NCBI RefSeq assembly: GCF_000012945.1
Contig: NC_007511.1
Span: 2,542,001 to 2,606,000, forward strand
Origin: Burkholderia lata
Lineage (GTDB): Bacteria > Pseudomonadota > Gammaproteobacteria > Burkholderiales > Burkholderiaceae
Direction of reading: 5' to 3'
Length of the DNA: 64,000 bases
The notes under the pieces: generated by a model
What the model saw: the letters and a program-made list of their open reading frames with translations, nothing else
Told to the model about the DNA's origin: nothing
The model's database searches: none
Part shown: piece by piece, positions 43,147-52,175 of the stretch
Numbering within the stretch: the stretch's first letter is position 1
Layout of the letters: each line of letters starts with the position of its first letter
Made by a program: the position numbers and the translations under genes

Positions 43147-44082
43147 TCATGCGTCGCCGGGGTCGCGCTGGATCAGGTGACGCCACGGAAACACGTTGCC
43201 CTTGAAGTGACTCACATAGCCGCCGCTGCCGGCCTGGATCACCATGAACGACAGCCGCGGATGCAGTGCCTGCAGCGCTTCGAGCGCCTCCCGATCGAGA
43301 CAGGTGTTTCTCAGCGTCAGCGTGTGGAGCCGCTGGCCGGCCCGGCTCTTCAGCAAGCGCTCGTAGGCGGCGAACGACGTCACGCTGTTGGCATCGCGCT
43401 CGCGCTTCCACGTCGAGTGCAACGCCGTCGATTCGGAGAAATCCAGCCAGCCGAGCGACGACAGGTTGTCGCTGTCCGCAAGACGATCGATGAACTGCTG
43501 CGTGTCGTCGCCACCGCCGATGCGCAGCCGCTCGAGATGTGAAAGCGGTACGTCGAAGAAACGCGCGTCGGGTGCATTCGGCACCGTCAGCTCGGTAAGA
43601 AACGGCGCCTTCGCGGCAAAGCGGGCAATCTCGCCGCCCTCCTGCATGATCAGGTCGCGGCGCACGATCATCGACTGGTTGTGATCGGCCGGCTCGGTCG
43701 GCCGCACATACAGCGAGCGCAGCATCGGGAAGTGCGCACCCGAATCGAGCAGCGGACCGAAATCCCATTCGCGCGTGCCGTTCGCGCCTTCGTCCACACC
43801 GCTGAACGCGAGGTCGGTCACGAGATCCGCGACGTCTCGCTCTGCCAGGCATTGCAGCGTCCAGTCGAACGGTTCGTCCCACGCGCCGCCGAAGTACCGG
43901 ACATGCAGCCCGGCCCGCATCGGCGCGACGGTCAGATGGTTGAAATCGGTCTGCCAAAGCGGCTCCGCCGGATCGGCATGATCGCGCCCGTCCTCGGCAC
44001 CCTCGCGCTCGCGGTAGTCGTGGATACGACGCTGCAGGTCGAGCAATTGCCGATAGCCGGCAGAATCCAGCGGGTGGGACAT
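43147..44082 (-). CDS. hypothetical protein with leucine-rich-repeat-like segments
   Basis: I do not recognise this 311-residue soluble protein with certainty. From about residue 115 it shows irregular repeats of leucine-rich type (FPMLRSLYVRPTE, APFLTELTVPNAPDARFFDVPLSHLERLRIGG, LSSLGWLDFSESTALHS, GQRLHTLTLRNTCLDREALEALQALHPRLSFMVI). This suggests a curved beta-solenoid for protein binding. There is no signal peptide. Similar proteins accompany effector- or defence-like genes in other bacteria (STM4015-like), but here it stands alone between an MFS gene and an HxlR regulator. Confidence 0.65.
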   Translation of the reverse strand: MSHPLDSAGYRQLLDLQRRIHDYREREGAEDGRDHADPAEPLWQTDFNHLTVAPMRAGLHVRYFGGAWDEPFDWTLQCLAERDVADLVTDLAFSGVDEGANGTREWDFGPLLDSGAHFPMLRSLYVRPTEPADHNQSMIVRRDLIMQEGGEIARFAAKAPFLTELTVPNAPDARFFDVPLSHLERLRIGGGDDTQQFIDRLADSDNLSSLGWLDFSESTALHSTWKRERDANSVTSFAAYERLLKSRAGQRLHTLTLRNTCLDREALEALQALHPRLSFMVIQAGSGGYVSHFKGNVFPWRHLIQRDPGDA

Positions 44083-44150
44083 GGCGATGCGGCTCCGGTC
44101 AACGACGATCGCGACAGTCTAGCGGACGGTGCAGCCGTCGCGCACGACGC

Positions 44151-44621
44151 TTATCGCCGCGGCGCGTCGGCTTCGTCGCCGACTTTTCTCACGACCGTCT
44201 CCGCCGCCTTCAAAGGCCGGCCGTCGTCATGCCGCAGCGCGAGCTTGCGAACGGCGCGCCCGGTGCTGCGGTCGACCAGCACCGAATGCGGCTCGCCGCG
44301 CGCGAACAGGTTCGCCTCGCCCCACTGCCGCAACATCACGATCACCGGAAACAGCCCTTCACCCTTTTTGGTCAGCGCGTACTCCTGGTACGCGGTGCCG
44401 TCGGATGCCGGCACGACGTCGAACACACCGGCGTCCACCAGCATCTTCAGCCGGTCGGACAGGATGTTGCTCGCGACGCCGAGGCTCGCGCGGAAATCGC
44501 CGAACCGGCGCACGCCGTCGAACGCATCGCGCACGATCAGCAACGCCCAGCGATCGCCGACGATATCGGTCGCCCGCGCCACCGGGCACGGCGAATCCGC
44601 AAGACTTTTCTGCCTGGCCAT
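44151..44621 (-). CDS. HxlR-family transcriptional regulator
   Basis: This 156-residue winged-helix regulator of the HxlR/MarR-like type contains CPVARATDIVGDRWALLIVRDAF, then RRFGDFRASLGVASNILSDRLKMLVDAGVF, the family hallmark. A conserved cysteine (CPVARA) could sense oxidants or electrophiles, as in YodB/HypR. The start at 44621 follows GGAGAGGA. It is divergent from an MFS transporter (44775) and probably controls it from the AT-rich gap with repeated AACTACTTT. Confidence 0.9.
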   Translation of the reverse strand: MARQKSLADSPCPVARATDIVGDRWALLIVRDAFDGVRRFGDFRASLGVASNILSDRLKMLVDAGVFDVVPASDGTAYQEYALTKKGEGLFPVIVMLRQWGEANLFARGEPHSVLVDRSTGRAVRKLALRHDDGRPLKAAETVVRKVGDEADAPRR

Positions 44622-44713
44622 GTTCCTCTCCGCAATCTTGCCGGCCGCCTTCGCGGCAACGCCGGCCATCCGTGCACGAGCCACCGCCCGCCACACAACA
44701 GGTTGCATTTTAA

Positions 44714-44760
44714 AACTACTTTTCCTACACTCCATACCAATTTCAATTTGCAACTACTTT
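44714..44760. promoter_or_regulatory. direct repeats in the HxlR/MFS promoter gap
   Basis: AACTACTTT occurs at 44714-44722 and again at 44752-44760, 38 bases apart. It lies in an AT-rich gap between divergent regulator and transporter genes. The spacing and location fit binding sites for the HxlR protein. Confidence 0.55.
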
Positions 44761-44774
44761 GCACGAGGGAACCC

Positions 44775-46010
44775 GTGGAATCTTCCTGTCATTCCGGCAC
44801 CGTTGCATCGAACGTGCCGACACATGCTGCGCATCCGGCCGACGGCGGCCGCCTGTCCTCGGCGCGCGTCGCGTTGCTGGCCGTCTGCTGCGCGGCCAGT
44901 GTCGCGAACGTCTACTACGCGCAGCCGCTGCTCGATTCGATCGCGCGGGATTTCGGCGTGTCGCAGGCGGCCGTCGGCGGCGTCATCACCGCAACGCAGC
45001 TCGGCTGCGCGCTCGCGCTGCTGTTCGTCGTGCCGCTCGGCGACCTGCTGAACCGCAAGCGCCTGATCACCGTGCAACTCCTGCTGCTGACGGCGGCCTG
45101 CATCGGTGTCGCCGCATCATCGACGCGCGTCGCGCTGCTGGCGGGGATGGTCGCGGTCGGGCTGCTCGGCACCGCGATGACGCAAGGGCTGATCGCGTGC
45201 TCGGCCGCGCTCGCGGGCGCCGGCGAACGCGGGCGCGTGGTGGGCGCCGCACAGGGCGGCGTCGTGGTCGGGTTGCTGGCCGCCCGCTCGCTGGCGGGCG
45301 TCGTCACCGATATCGCGGGCTGGCGGGCCGTCTATCTGGTGTCGGGGGCGCTCGCGATCGTGATGCTCGTCGTGCTGTCGCGGTTATTGCCGAACGAGAA
45401 CGGGCCCCGCGAACGCATCGGTTATGCGGCGCTGCTGCGATCGATGGTGGCGCTGCTGCGCAATGAGCGCGTGCTGCGTGTGCGTGGCGCGATCGCGCTG
45501 CTGATGTTCGCCGCCTTCAGCATCTTCTGGAGCGCGCTGGTGCTGCCGCTGAGCGCACCGCCGCACGCGATGTCGCATACGCAGATCGGTGCGTTCGGCC
45601 TGGTCGGCGCGCTGGGCGCGGCGGCGGCCGCCCGCGCGGGCCGGCTCGCGGATCGCGGGCGCGGCGAAGCGACGACGGGCGCCGCGCTCGCGCTGCTCGC
45701 GTGCTCGTGGCTGCCGCTCGCGTTCGGCGATACGTCGATTGCATGGCTGATCGTCGGCATCGTGCTGCTCGATGTCGGTGGGCAGGCCGTCCACGTCGTC
45801 AACCAGAGCATGATTCTCGGCGCGCGGCCCGATGCGCATGCGCGCCTCGTCGGCTGCTACATGCTGTTCTATTCGGCCGGCAGCGGGCTCGGCGCGATTG
45901 CGTCGACGATGATGTATGCGCGCGCCGGATGGACGGGCGTCTGCGTGCTCGGCGCGGTTGTGAGCATGGCGGCGCTCGGCGTCTGGGCCGCGACGCTCAG
46001 GCGCGCGTGA
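44775..46010 (+). CDS. MFS transporter
   Basis: This 411-residue transporter has about 12 hydrophobic segments and opens ANVYYAQPLLDSIARDFGVSQAAVGGVITATQLG, typical of the YfcJ/YnfM-like DHA1 branch. Motif A is present as PLGDLLNRKRLI. I use GTG 44775, which follows GAGGGA by 4 bases; no ATG gives a better start. It is divergent from the HxlR regulator, a common efflux-pump arrangement. The substrate is unknown. Confidence 0.88.
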   Translation: MESSCHSGTVASNVPTHAAHPADGGRLSSARVALLAVCCAASVANVYYAQPLLDSIARDFGVSQAAVGGVITATQLGCALALLFVVPLGDLLNRKRLITVQLLLLTAACIGVAASSTRVALLAGMVAVGLLGTAMTQGLIACSAALAGAGERGRVVGAAQGGVVVGLLAARSLAGVVTDIAGWRAVYLVSGALAIVMLVVLSRLLPNENGPRERIGYAALLRSMVALLRNERVLRVRGAIALLMFAAFSIFWSALVLPLSAPPHAMSHTQIGAFGLVGALGAAAAARAGRLADRGRGEATTGAALALLACSWLPLAFGDTSIAWLIVGIVLLDVGGQAVHVVNQSMILGARPDAHARLVGCYMLFYSAGSGLGAIASTMMYARAGWTGVCVLGAVVSMAALGVWAATLRRA

Positions 46011-46042
46011 CGCGTGCCGGCGCTGCCGATCGGATGGAGAAG

Positions 46043-46070
46043 GCCGGCACGCCCTTCGCGGGCGGCCGGC
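46043..46070. terminator. hairpin between convergent MFS and bceK genes
   Basis: GCCGGCACGCCC (46043-46054) pairs with GGGCGGCCGGC (46060-46070) with a single bulged A and a short TTCGC loop. It is GC-only with no T-run. A second dyad, GAACCGG / CCGGTTC (46075-46101), follows. Together they probably end both the MFS transcript and the bce operon. Confidence 0.6.
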
Positions 46071-46141
46071 ACGCGAACCGGCCGCGCACGCGCGCCGGTT
46101 CGGCATTCGGTTCGGCGCGCAGGCTGCGCGCCGCGGCGCAC

Positions 46142-47308
46142 TCAGCCTGCCGCCTGGATCGCCTCTTCGTACACGCCGGCCACGCGCCGCGCGATCACCG
46201 CGTTGTCGAAATGATCACGTGCATAGCGCTTGCATGCAGCCTCGTCGGGCAGCGTGATCGCGCCCGACAGCGCGCCACCGAGCCCTTCCGCGATCGCATC
46301 CGCGCCCGTGGACGGCAGCACGAGATCGTCGGACAGCCCGGCCACCGCCTCCGGCAGCCCGCCGACCGGCGTGACCAGCACGGGCGTGCCGGACGCGAGC
46401 GATTCGACGGTGATCAGCCCGAAGCCTTCGAGCGCGACCGTCGGCACGACGCTGACCGTCGCCGCGCGGTACAGCGCCGCGAGATGGTTGTCGGGCACGA
46501 AGCCGAGCAGCTTCACGTTGTCCTGCAGCCCGGCCGCATCGATGCGCTGCTGCAGTTCCTCGCCGATCTTGCCCTTGCCGGCGATCAGCAGCAGCACGTC
46601 CGGGTGACGGTGCTTGAGCAGGCCGATCGCATCGATCAGGTCCTCCAGCCCCATGCGCCGCACGAGCCGGCGCACGGCCAGCACGATCGGCCGGTCCTGC
46701 GGCAGTTGCAGCTTGTGCCGCGCCTCGGCCGGTGTGAGCGGCGTATCGAACTGCGCGGTATCGACGCAGCCGGGAATCACCCGCACACGCGACGGATCGA
46801 TCCCGTAGCGGTTCGTCAGGATCTGGCCGAACGCCTGCGACAGCACGATCAGCCGCGACGAACGCGTATAGACGGCCTGTTCGAGATAGCGTTTCGCGCG
46901 CTGGCCGAGCGACGCGGCGCCCTCGACCTGGCTTTCGTCGGCCCACGGCCCCTGGAAGTGCGACACCTGCGGAATCCCGCGGGTGACGTCGAGGCCCGGG
47001 AACGTGTACAGCGCGAAGTGCGACGAGATCACGTCCGGCCGCTCGCTGCGGATCTCCTCGCGCAGCGCGCGCCGCGCGGCGAGCATCCGGCGCGCGAGCG
47101 ACTCCGATGCGGGGCCGAAGCCCTGGATCGCACCGTCCGTGTCGTCGGCAACCTTCGGCGAGCCGGCGACGAGCCCGCGCACCTCGACGCCCGCGCCCGG
47201 CAGCGCGCCGACGAGCGAGTAGTACATCCGGTCGAGGCCACCCGCGCGTTCGGGGAACCAGTGCATGCCGATTTGCAACGATTTGATCGGCCGGGAAGAT
47301 TGGGACAT
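46142..47308 (-). CDS. bceK: cepacian glycosyltransferase BceK
   Basis: This 388-residue GT4-type glycosyltransferase has a GT-B fold: N-terminal acceptor domain (about 1-185), then VRVIPGCVDTAQF, PIVLAVRRLVRRMGLEDLIDAI and the donor-binding EX7E motif (VALEGFGLITVESLASG). It adds one sugar to the growing lipid-linked cepacian unit. Its ATG overlaps the bceJ stop by one base (TGATG), indicating translational coupling. It is the last gene of the leftward bce unit. Which sugar it transfers cannot be told from sequence. Confidence 0.9.
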   Translation of the reverse strand: MSQSSRPIKSLQIGMHWFPERAGGLDRMYYSLVGALPGAGVEVRGLVAGSPKVADDTDGAIQGFGPASESLARRMLAARRALREEIRSERPDVISSHFALYTFPGLDVTRGIPQVSHFQGPWADESQVEGAASLGQRAKRYLEQAVYTRSSRLIVLSQAFGQILTNRYGIDPSRVRVIPGCVDTAQFDTPLTPAEARHKLQLPQDRPIVLAVRRLVRRMGLEDLIDAIGLLKHRHPDVLLLIAGKGKIGEELQQRIDAAGLQDNVKLLGFVPDNHLAALYRAATVSVVPTVALEGFGLITVESLASGTPVLVTPVGGLPEAVAGLSDDLVLPSTGADAIAEGLGGALSGAITLPDEAACKRYARDHFDNAVIARRVAGVYEEAIQAAG

Positions 47309-48492
47309 CACGTTTGCTCCTGCGTGACTGCATGCTCCGCCCGCTCGAAGGCGGACGGCTGCGTGGGTTGGCCGATGCGCCGGTAGAGCGCGACATACTG
47401 GGCGCCCATGTGCGCCCAGCCGAAACGGGTCATCAGTTCGCGGGCGGCTTCGCCCATCGCGCGACAGGTGTCGCGCGACGCCGCGAGCGAGCCGATCGCC
47501 TGCGCGAGCGCCGCCGGATCGTCCGGATCCTCCAGCACGATCCCGCACTCGCGCGTGATGATTTCCGCGCCGCCCGCCGTGCGCGCGGTGACGACCGGCA
47601 GCCCGGCCGCCATCGCCTCGAGCAGCGACAGGCTCATCGCTTCGTAGCGCGACGGGAACACGTAGGCGTCAACCGAGCGCATCAGCGTCGGCATGTTTTT
47701 CACGAGACCGAGGAAATGCACGCGCGAATCGATGCCGAGCGCGCGCGCTTCCTCCGGGTACGGGCTGCCCGGCAGGTAGCCGGCCACCGCCAGGTGCACG
47801 TTCGCCGGCAGCTTCGTCAGCGCCTTCAGCACGGTGCCGAGGTTCTTGCGCGGCGTGCGCAGGTCGCCGACGAACAGCAGCAGGAACGCATCGTCCGGCA
47901 GCTTGAACGCCGCACGGTCGGCCTGTGCGCCCGCGAACGCGCTGGCGTCGACGCCGTTGTAGATCACGCTGATCTTGCGGCTGTCGATGCCGAGCCCGGC
48001 GATCTCGTCGGCCACCTTCTGCGATACGGCCGTGATCGCGCGCGAACGCCGGTACGCCCAGCGTTCGAGCGTGGTGTTCACGCGCGTATAGACATACTGG
48101 TAAGCCGACCACAGTCCCTTCGTCGGCCCGAACGGATAGTACGGACTCTTGAACCAGCCGCCATGCACGAAGTGCGCGGTATTCACGTCGGCCTTGATCC
48201 ACGAAATGAAGCCGTTCACGTGCAGCACGTCGTATTCGCTGCGGTGCGCGCGCAGCCAGGCCGCGCTCTTCAGCGCGAACACCTGCTGCTTGACGAGATT
48301 CGACGGCCAGAAGCCGCCGACCTTCACCGGCACCCAGCGCACGCGCGGGTCGGCCAGCAGCTCGGGCGCGACATGCGACGCGACCAGCGTGACCTCGTAG
48401 TTCTCGGCCAGCGCCGCGCGCGCGATTTCGTAATTGACGCGGCCCTGCCCGTCGTTATGTCGCACGACGTGCGTGACGATCGCGATTCTCAA
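47308..48492 (-). CDS. bceJ: cepacian glycosyltransferase BceJ
   Basis: This 394-residue GT4 glycosyltransferase has RIAIVTHVVRHNDGQGRVNYEIAR at the start (nucleotide-sugar acceptor loop), ISVIYNGVDASAF between domains and the EX7E motif SRYEAMSLSLLEAMAAG. The start is TTG at 48492, supported by GGGGAGG 6 bases upstream. This TTG overlaps the bceI stop in a TTGA junction, so the gene is read by coupling from bceI. It is flanked by polymerase and a further glycosyltransferase in the cepacian cluster. Confidence 0.9.
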   Translation of the reverse strand: MRIAIVTHVVRHNDGQGRVNYEIARAALAENYEVTLVASHVAPELLADPRVRWVPVKVGGFWPSNLVKQQVFALKSAAWLRAHRSEYDVLHVNGFISWIKADVNTAHFVHGGWFKSPYYPFGPTKGLWSAYQYVYTRVNTTLERWAYRRSRAITAVSQKVADEIAGLGIDSRKISVIYNGVDASAFAGAQADRAAFKLPDDAFLLLFVGDLRTPRKNLGTVLKALTKLPANVHLAVAGYLPGSPYPEEARALGIDSRVHFLGLVKNMPTLMRSVDAYVFPSRYEAMSLSLLEAMAAGLPVVTARTAGGAEIITRECGIVLEDPDDPAALAQAIGSLAASRDTCRAMGEAARELMTRFGWAHMGAQYVALYRRIGQPTQPSAFERAEHAVTQEQT

Positions 48493-49955
48493 TGGTCGCC
48501 TCCCCGTAAACGCGCGGCGCCCAGCAGGCGTTGTGCCTTTTGCCAGTGCGCCGCGGAAAGAATCGAAAAAATGGCTGTGAACATCAGCAGGCCGCCCGTG
48601 CCGATCAGCGAGTTCGTGAACACGAGCATCGCGAAGGTCGACAGGCACAGGCTCAGGCACGCACCGACGAATTTGTCCTTGCGCAGCTTGAACGCCGCGC
48701 GCAGCGTGCGGCCGAACAGCATCACGACGCCGGCGAGATACAGCAGCGTGCCGGGCCAGCCGAGCACGAACGGCACGTTCATCACGCCGCTGTCGAAGCT
48801 GCCGTACTTGCCGAGCTCGCCGCTGTCGCTCGACAGCTTCGTGGATGCACCCGTCGCGCCCATCCCTTCGCCGGCGACGTCGGTGAACGCGGTCTGTGCG
48901 AAGGTGGCGTAGAACTTGTTGCGGTCGTCGTAGCTGCGGTCGTCCTTCAGGTTCGTGATCGACTGCAGACGCGCGCCGAGCCGATCGGCCACCGGCCCGA
49001 CGGTCAGCAGCGGCACGCACAGCCCGACCAGCACGACACCGCTGATCAGGATCCGCATCCGCACACGGTTGTTCGACTGCGCGAGCTGGATCGCGAGCGC
49101 GATCACCCAGCCGCCCCATGTCGAGCGCACGAGACACAGCGCGAACGACACGAAACCGGCTGCCCCGGCGAACCAGCGGATCTTCTGCGGCGCCGCGAGC
49201 ACGAACACCAGCGCGCCCATCATCGCGAACGCGAACGGCCCCGACGAGTTCATCGTGCTGAACACGCGCACGCCGTACGGCACCGGCTCGCCCTGCGAGC
49301 CCATGTCGGAACCGATCATCCACAGCACGTCCCACTGCGGCATCACGAAGTACTGCACGACGCCGTACACGCCCATCACGAGCATGCCCCACATGAACGT
49401 CGACAGCAGCACGTCGCGGTACTCGGGGTAGTCGCGTGCATTGACCATGATGTGAAAGCCGATCAGCACCGGGTACACCCAGTTCGCGAGGTCGTAGGTC
49501 GCGGCCATCACGCCGCTCGACACGATCCCGACGAGGTACGCGTACGCGAGCCCGAACAGCATCAGCAGGATCGGGATCCCGCGCCGCTGCGCGAGCACGC
49601 GGTAATGCCGGATCAGCCCTAGGCCGGCGATCATCGTCACCGCGAGTGGCGCGACCTGGATCAGGCTCGTCGGCGTGAACGCGCCCTTCGACCAGTCGGC
49701 GAGACGCCGCACTTCCGGGCTCAGGAACCATACCCACCACATGAAGCCGACGTAGCGCGCCGGACTCTTGAAATACAGCCAGATGCCGACCGCGATGGCC
49801 AGCACCGGAAACGCGAGCGTCAGTACCTTGCCCTGGTGAATGGCGATCAGCGCGGCCGTGAACGTCCACAGCCCGGCCTGCCCGACCCAATGCTTCGGCT
49901 CGGGCAGCCAGTTGCGTTTGCGCGACGGTGCGCGTTCGGCGGTAATCGTACTCAT
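48489..49955 (-). CDS. bceI: cepacian polymerase, Wzy-like (BceI)
   Basis: This 488-residue inner-membrane protein has about ten to twelve hydrophobic segments and a large periplasmic loop (about 310-400). It has the O-antigen ligase/polymerase (Wzy_C-like) character: VFSTMNSSGPFAFAMMGALVFVL, then LCLVRSTWGGWVIALAIQLAQS. By position it is the polymerase that joins flipped repeat units of cepacian in the periplasm. bceH lies 10 bases upstream and bceJ overlaps its stop. Confidence 0.88.
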   Translation of the reverse strand: MSTITAERAPSRKRNWLPEPKHWVGQAGLWTFTAALIAIHQGKVLTLAFPVLAIAVGIWLYFKSPARYVGFMWWVWFLSPEVRRLADWSKGAFTPTSLIQVAPLAVTMIAGLGLIRHYRVLAQRRGIPILLMLFGLAYAYLVGIVSSGVMAATYDLANWVYPVLIGFHIMVNARDYPEYRDVLLSTFMWGMLVMGVYGVVQYFVMPQWDVLWMIGSDMGSQGEPVPYGVRVFSTMNSSGPFAFAMMGALVFVLAAPQKIRWFAGAAGFVSFALCLVRSTWGGWVIALAIQLAQSNNRVRMRILISGVVLVGLCVPLLTVGPVADRLGARLQSITNLKDDRSYDDRNKFYATFAQTAFTDVAGEGMGATGASTKLSSDSGELGKYGSFDSGVMNVPFVLGWPGTLLYLAGVVMLFGRTLRAAFKLRKDKFVGACLSLCLSTFAMLVFTNSLIGTGGLLMFTAIFSILSAAHWQKAQRLLGAARLRGGDH

Positions 49956-49965
49956 CGATCCGCTC

Positions 49966-51102
49966 TCACCGCGACGACGGGCGCGAATCCGCGAGCGGCA
50001 TCGCCCGGCCCGCGGCTGCCGGCGTCCGGCGCCGGCGCAGCATGTCGCGCGTGATCCGCACGTGCTGCTCGGCGAACGCCTGCGTGGTCAGGTCGCGATC
50101 GCGCAGGCACGCGGCGGCAGCCTGCGCGCAGCCGAGCGCAGCGACCGGATCGGCCACGAAGCGATCGGCGGCCTGGCGCATCGCCTGCGCGTCGAACGCC
50201 GGCACATAGGCGGCCGTATCGTGCGGGAAATAATCGCTGAGCCCGCCGACGTCCGACACGATCATCGGCTTGCCGACGGCGGCCGCCTCGAGCATCACGG
50301 TGATGCCCGACGCATGGAAGTTCGGCCGCAGCGGCACGACGATCACGTCGGCCCACGCGTACAGCTCGTGCTGCTTCGCGAGCCCCGATGCCGAGCCGAT
50401 CTTCACGTTCGGCGCATGCCACTCGCGCGGCACGCGGCGGCGCGTCGCGAGTCGTACGTCGTAGCGCTCGTCGCCGCCGAACGCGGCGAGGAACGTGCGC
50501 CAGTCGCGATCGCGATCGTTGCCGATCGCCGCGATCCGCAGCGGCCGGTTCGGTTGCCATTGCTGCGGCTCGGTGATCGGGAAATCCTGCGTGTTCAGCC
50601 CGTAGTAGACGAACTCGGCGTCGCGGCCGAGATAGCGGCGGCACAGGTCGGCGTTGTCGCGGGCCAGCGTGGTCAGCGCGTCGGCGCGCGCGATCAGCTT
50701 GCGGTACAGCCAGCGGCGCGGGCCGCCGAAGCTGTTCCACTTGTCGAACAGCCACACGCTCTGCGCGAGCAGCAGCGGGCGCTTGCCCTGTGCGCCGGCG
50801 AGCTTCAGGATCAGCGAGGCCGCCAGGTGCTCCTGCTCCGTGTGCGTCCAGATCACGTCGGTGTTCAGCAGCGCGGCGCGGTTGCGCCACGCATGCACGA
50901 CGTCGAAGCCGAGCGCCGCCTTCAGCGCGCGGCGCGCGAGGCTGGCGACACGGCTCTCACCGCCGTCCTGCGAATAGGTCAGCCGGAATTCGTCGGATTC
51001 GGCATGGTGATAGCCGTACAGGCAGCCGATGTTCTCGCCTTTCCGGTAAGTACGCGGATCGGCGCCGTAAAACAGGTGAACGTGGACCTTGGTTGCAGTC
51101 AT
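49966..51102 (-). CDS. bceH: cepacian glycosyltransferase BceH
   Basis: This 378-residue GT-B fold glycosyltransferase starts VHVHLFYGADPRTYRKGENIGCLYGYHHA. The donor domain has RIAAIGNDRDRDWRTFLAAF and the conserved GITVMLEAAAVGKPMIVSDVGGLSDYF. The usual EX7E is modified (the first Glu is not obvious), as in several EPS transferases. It follows bceG by 49 bases and precedes bceI by 10 bases in the same transcript. Confidence 0.88.
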   Translation of the reverse strand: MTATKVHVHLFYGADPRTYRKGENIGCLYGYHHAESDEFRLTYSQDGGESRVASLARRALKAALGFDVVHAWRNRAALLNTDVIWTHTEQEHLAASLILKLAGAQGKRPLLLAQSVWLFDKWNSFGGPRRWLYRKLIARADALTTLARDNADLCRRYLGRDAEFVYYGLNTQDFPITEPQQWQPNRPLRIAAIGNDRDRDWRTFLAAFGGDERYDVRLATRRRVPREWHAPNVKIGSASGLAKQHELYAWADVIVVPLRPNFHASGITVMLEAAAVGKPMIVSDVGGLSDYFPHDTAAYVPAFDAQAMRQAADRFVADPVAALGCAQAAAACLRDRDLTTQAFAEQHVRITRDMLRRRRTPAAAGRAMPLADSRPSSR

Positions 51103-51151
51103 TCGAGCCCTCCTCCGGGTTCGGCCGCGCGGCGTTGCGCGCGCGGCGCGT

Positions 51152-52111
51152 TCAAGACGTCACCGGCGGCATCGCCGCACGATGGGGGGCAAGGTTGGCG
51201 CGGCGAGCGTCGCGCGCGCCGCGGCGCACCGCGCGCCAGTGCTCGCGGATCCGCTCGCGCTTCGCCGTATGCAGCGACAGCAGCACGTGCGCGAGGCCCG
51301 GGTAGACGCGCGTACCGACCAGCGTCCACCACCACCACGCGATCTCGCGCCGGACCGGCGGCAGATGCTCGCGCAGGATCAGGTGCATGTTGTACGCGCC
51401 GTTGCTGATCGCATTCAGCGACGCGGCATCGCGCCGGTCGTCGTCGAAGCGCTCGGCCGGGAAATGATCGACCGCGATCGCCGGGTCGTAGACGAGCTTC
51501 CAGCCGTCGCGCTGCACGTGCATGCTGAAACCCATGTCGTTGTGCACCTGCGCACCGGCCCCGCGCAGCCGCGTGTCGAAGCGCAGCCGCTCGATCGCGG
51601 CGCGGCGGTAGCTCATGTTCGCGCCTTTCAGCATGTCGACTTCGCGCAGGCCGCCGACGCCGAGATGATGGTTGCCGACGATCTTGCCGGACAGCGTGAG
51701 CTGGCCGACGAGCTCGCGCGATTCGTCGAGCACGCGGCCCTTCTCGTGCACCCAGTCGCGCCCGCCGACCGCGCCCACGCGCGGATCGGCTTCGAACGCC
51801 GACTCGACGCGCGCGAGCCAGTCGGGGTGCGGCGCAGCGTCGTCGTCGGTGATCGCGACGATGTCGCCGTTCGCCGAGTCGAGCCCCTTGTTCAGCGCGG
51901 CGACCTGGCCCGGCACGTCGACCGGCACGATGCGCAGCGGCAGCGCGCCGCCGACCGCCGGATCGGCGAGCCGTTCGTGCGTGGCGTCATCCTCCGGGCG
52001 CGCGACGACGATCACCTCGTCGGGCAGCCGATGCTGCCGCTGCAGCGCCAGCAGGCAGCGCGCGAGGTCGGCGGGACGCCGATAGGTCGGAACGAGCACG
52101 GAAATTTTCAT
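51152..52111 (-). CDS. bceG: cepacian family-2 glycosyltransferase BceG
   Basis: This 319-residue GT2 (GT-A fold) glycosyltransferase opens ISVLVPTYRRPADLARCLLAL. The metal-binding acidic motif ITDDDAAPHPDWLARV and VDMLKGANMSYRRAAIERLRFD are present, and a hydrophobic C-terminal part (EIAWWWWTLVGTRVYPGLAHVLL) may bind the membrane. I chose ATG 52111; ten residues upstream are also open. It is probably an inverting transferase acting early in repeat-unit assembly. Confidence 0.9.
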   Translation of the reverse strand: MKISVLVPTYRRPADLARCLLALQRQHRLPDEVIVVARPEDDATHERLADPAVGGALPLRIVPVDVPGQVAALNKGLDSANGDIVAITDDDAAPHPDWLARVESAFEADPRVGAVGGRDWVHEKGRVLDESRELVGQLTLSGKIVGNHHLGVGGLREVDMLKGANMSYRRAAIERLRFDTRLRGAGAQVHNDMGFSMHVQRDGWKLVYDPAIAVDHFPAERFDDDRRDAASLNAISNGAYNMHLILREHLPPVRREIAWWWWTLVGTRVYPGLAHVLLSLHTAKRERIREHWRAVRRGARDARRANLAPHRAAMPPVTS

Positions 52112-52175
52112 CGTTGGTTCTCCTGTCGGCCGGGCGGGCAACGCTCGCTGCCCGGCCGGTTACGTGCGATGCGGA

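Noticed and set aside
48493..49890. Upstream extension of bceJ through bceI
   Set aside because: That frame is the shadow of bceI. The TTG at 48492 with its strong ribosome-binding site starts the recognisable glycosyltransferase.
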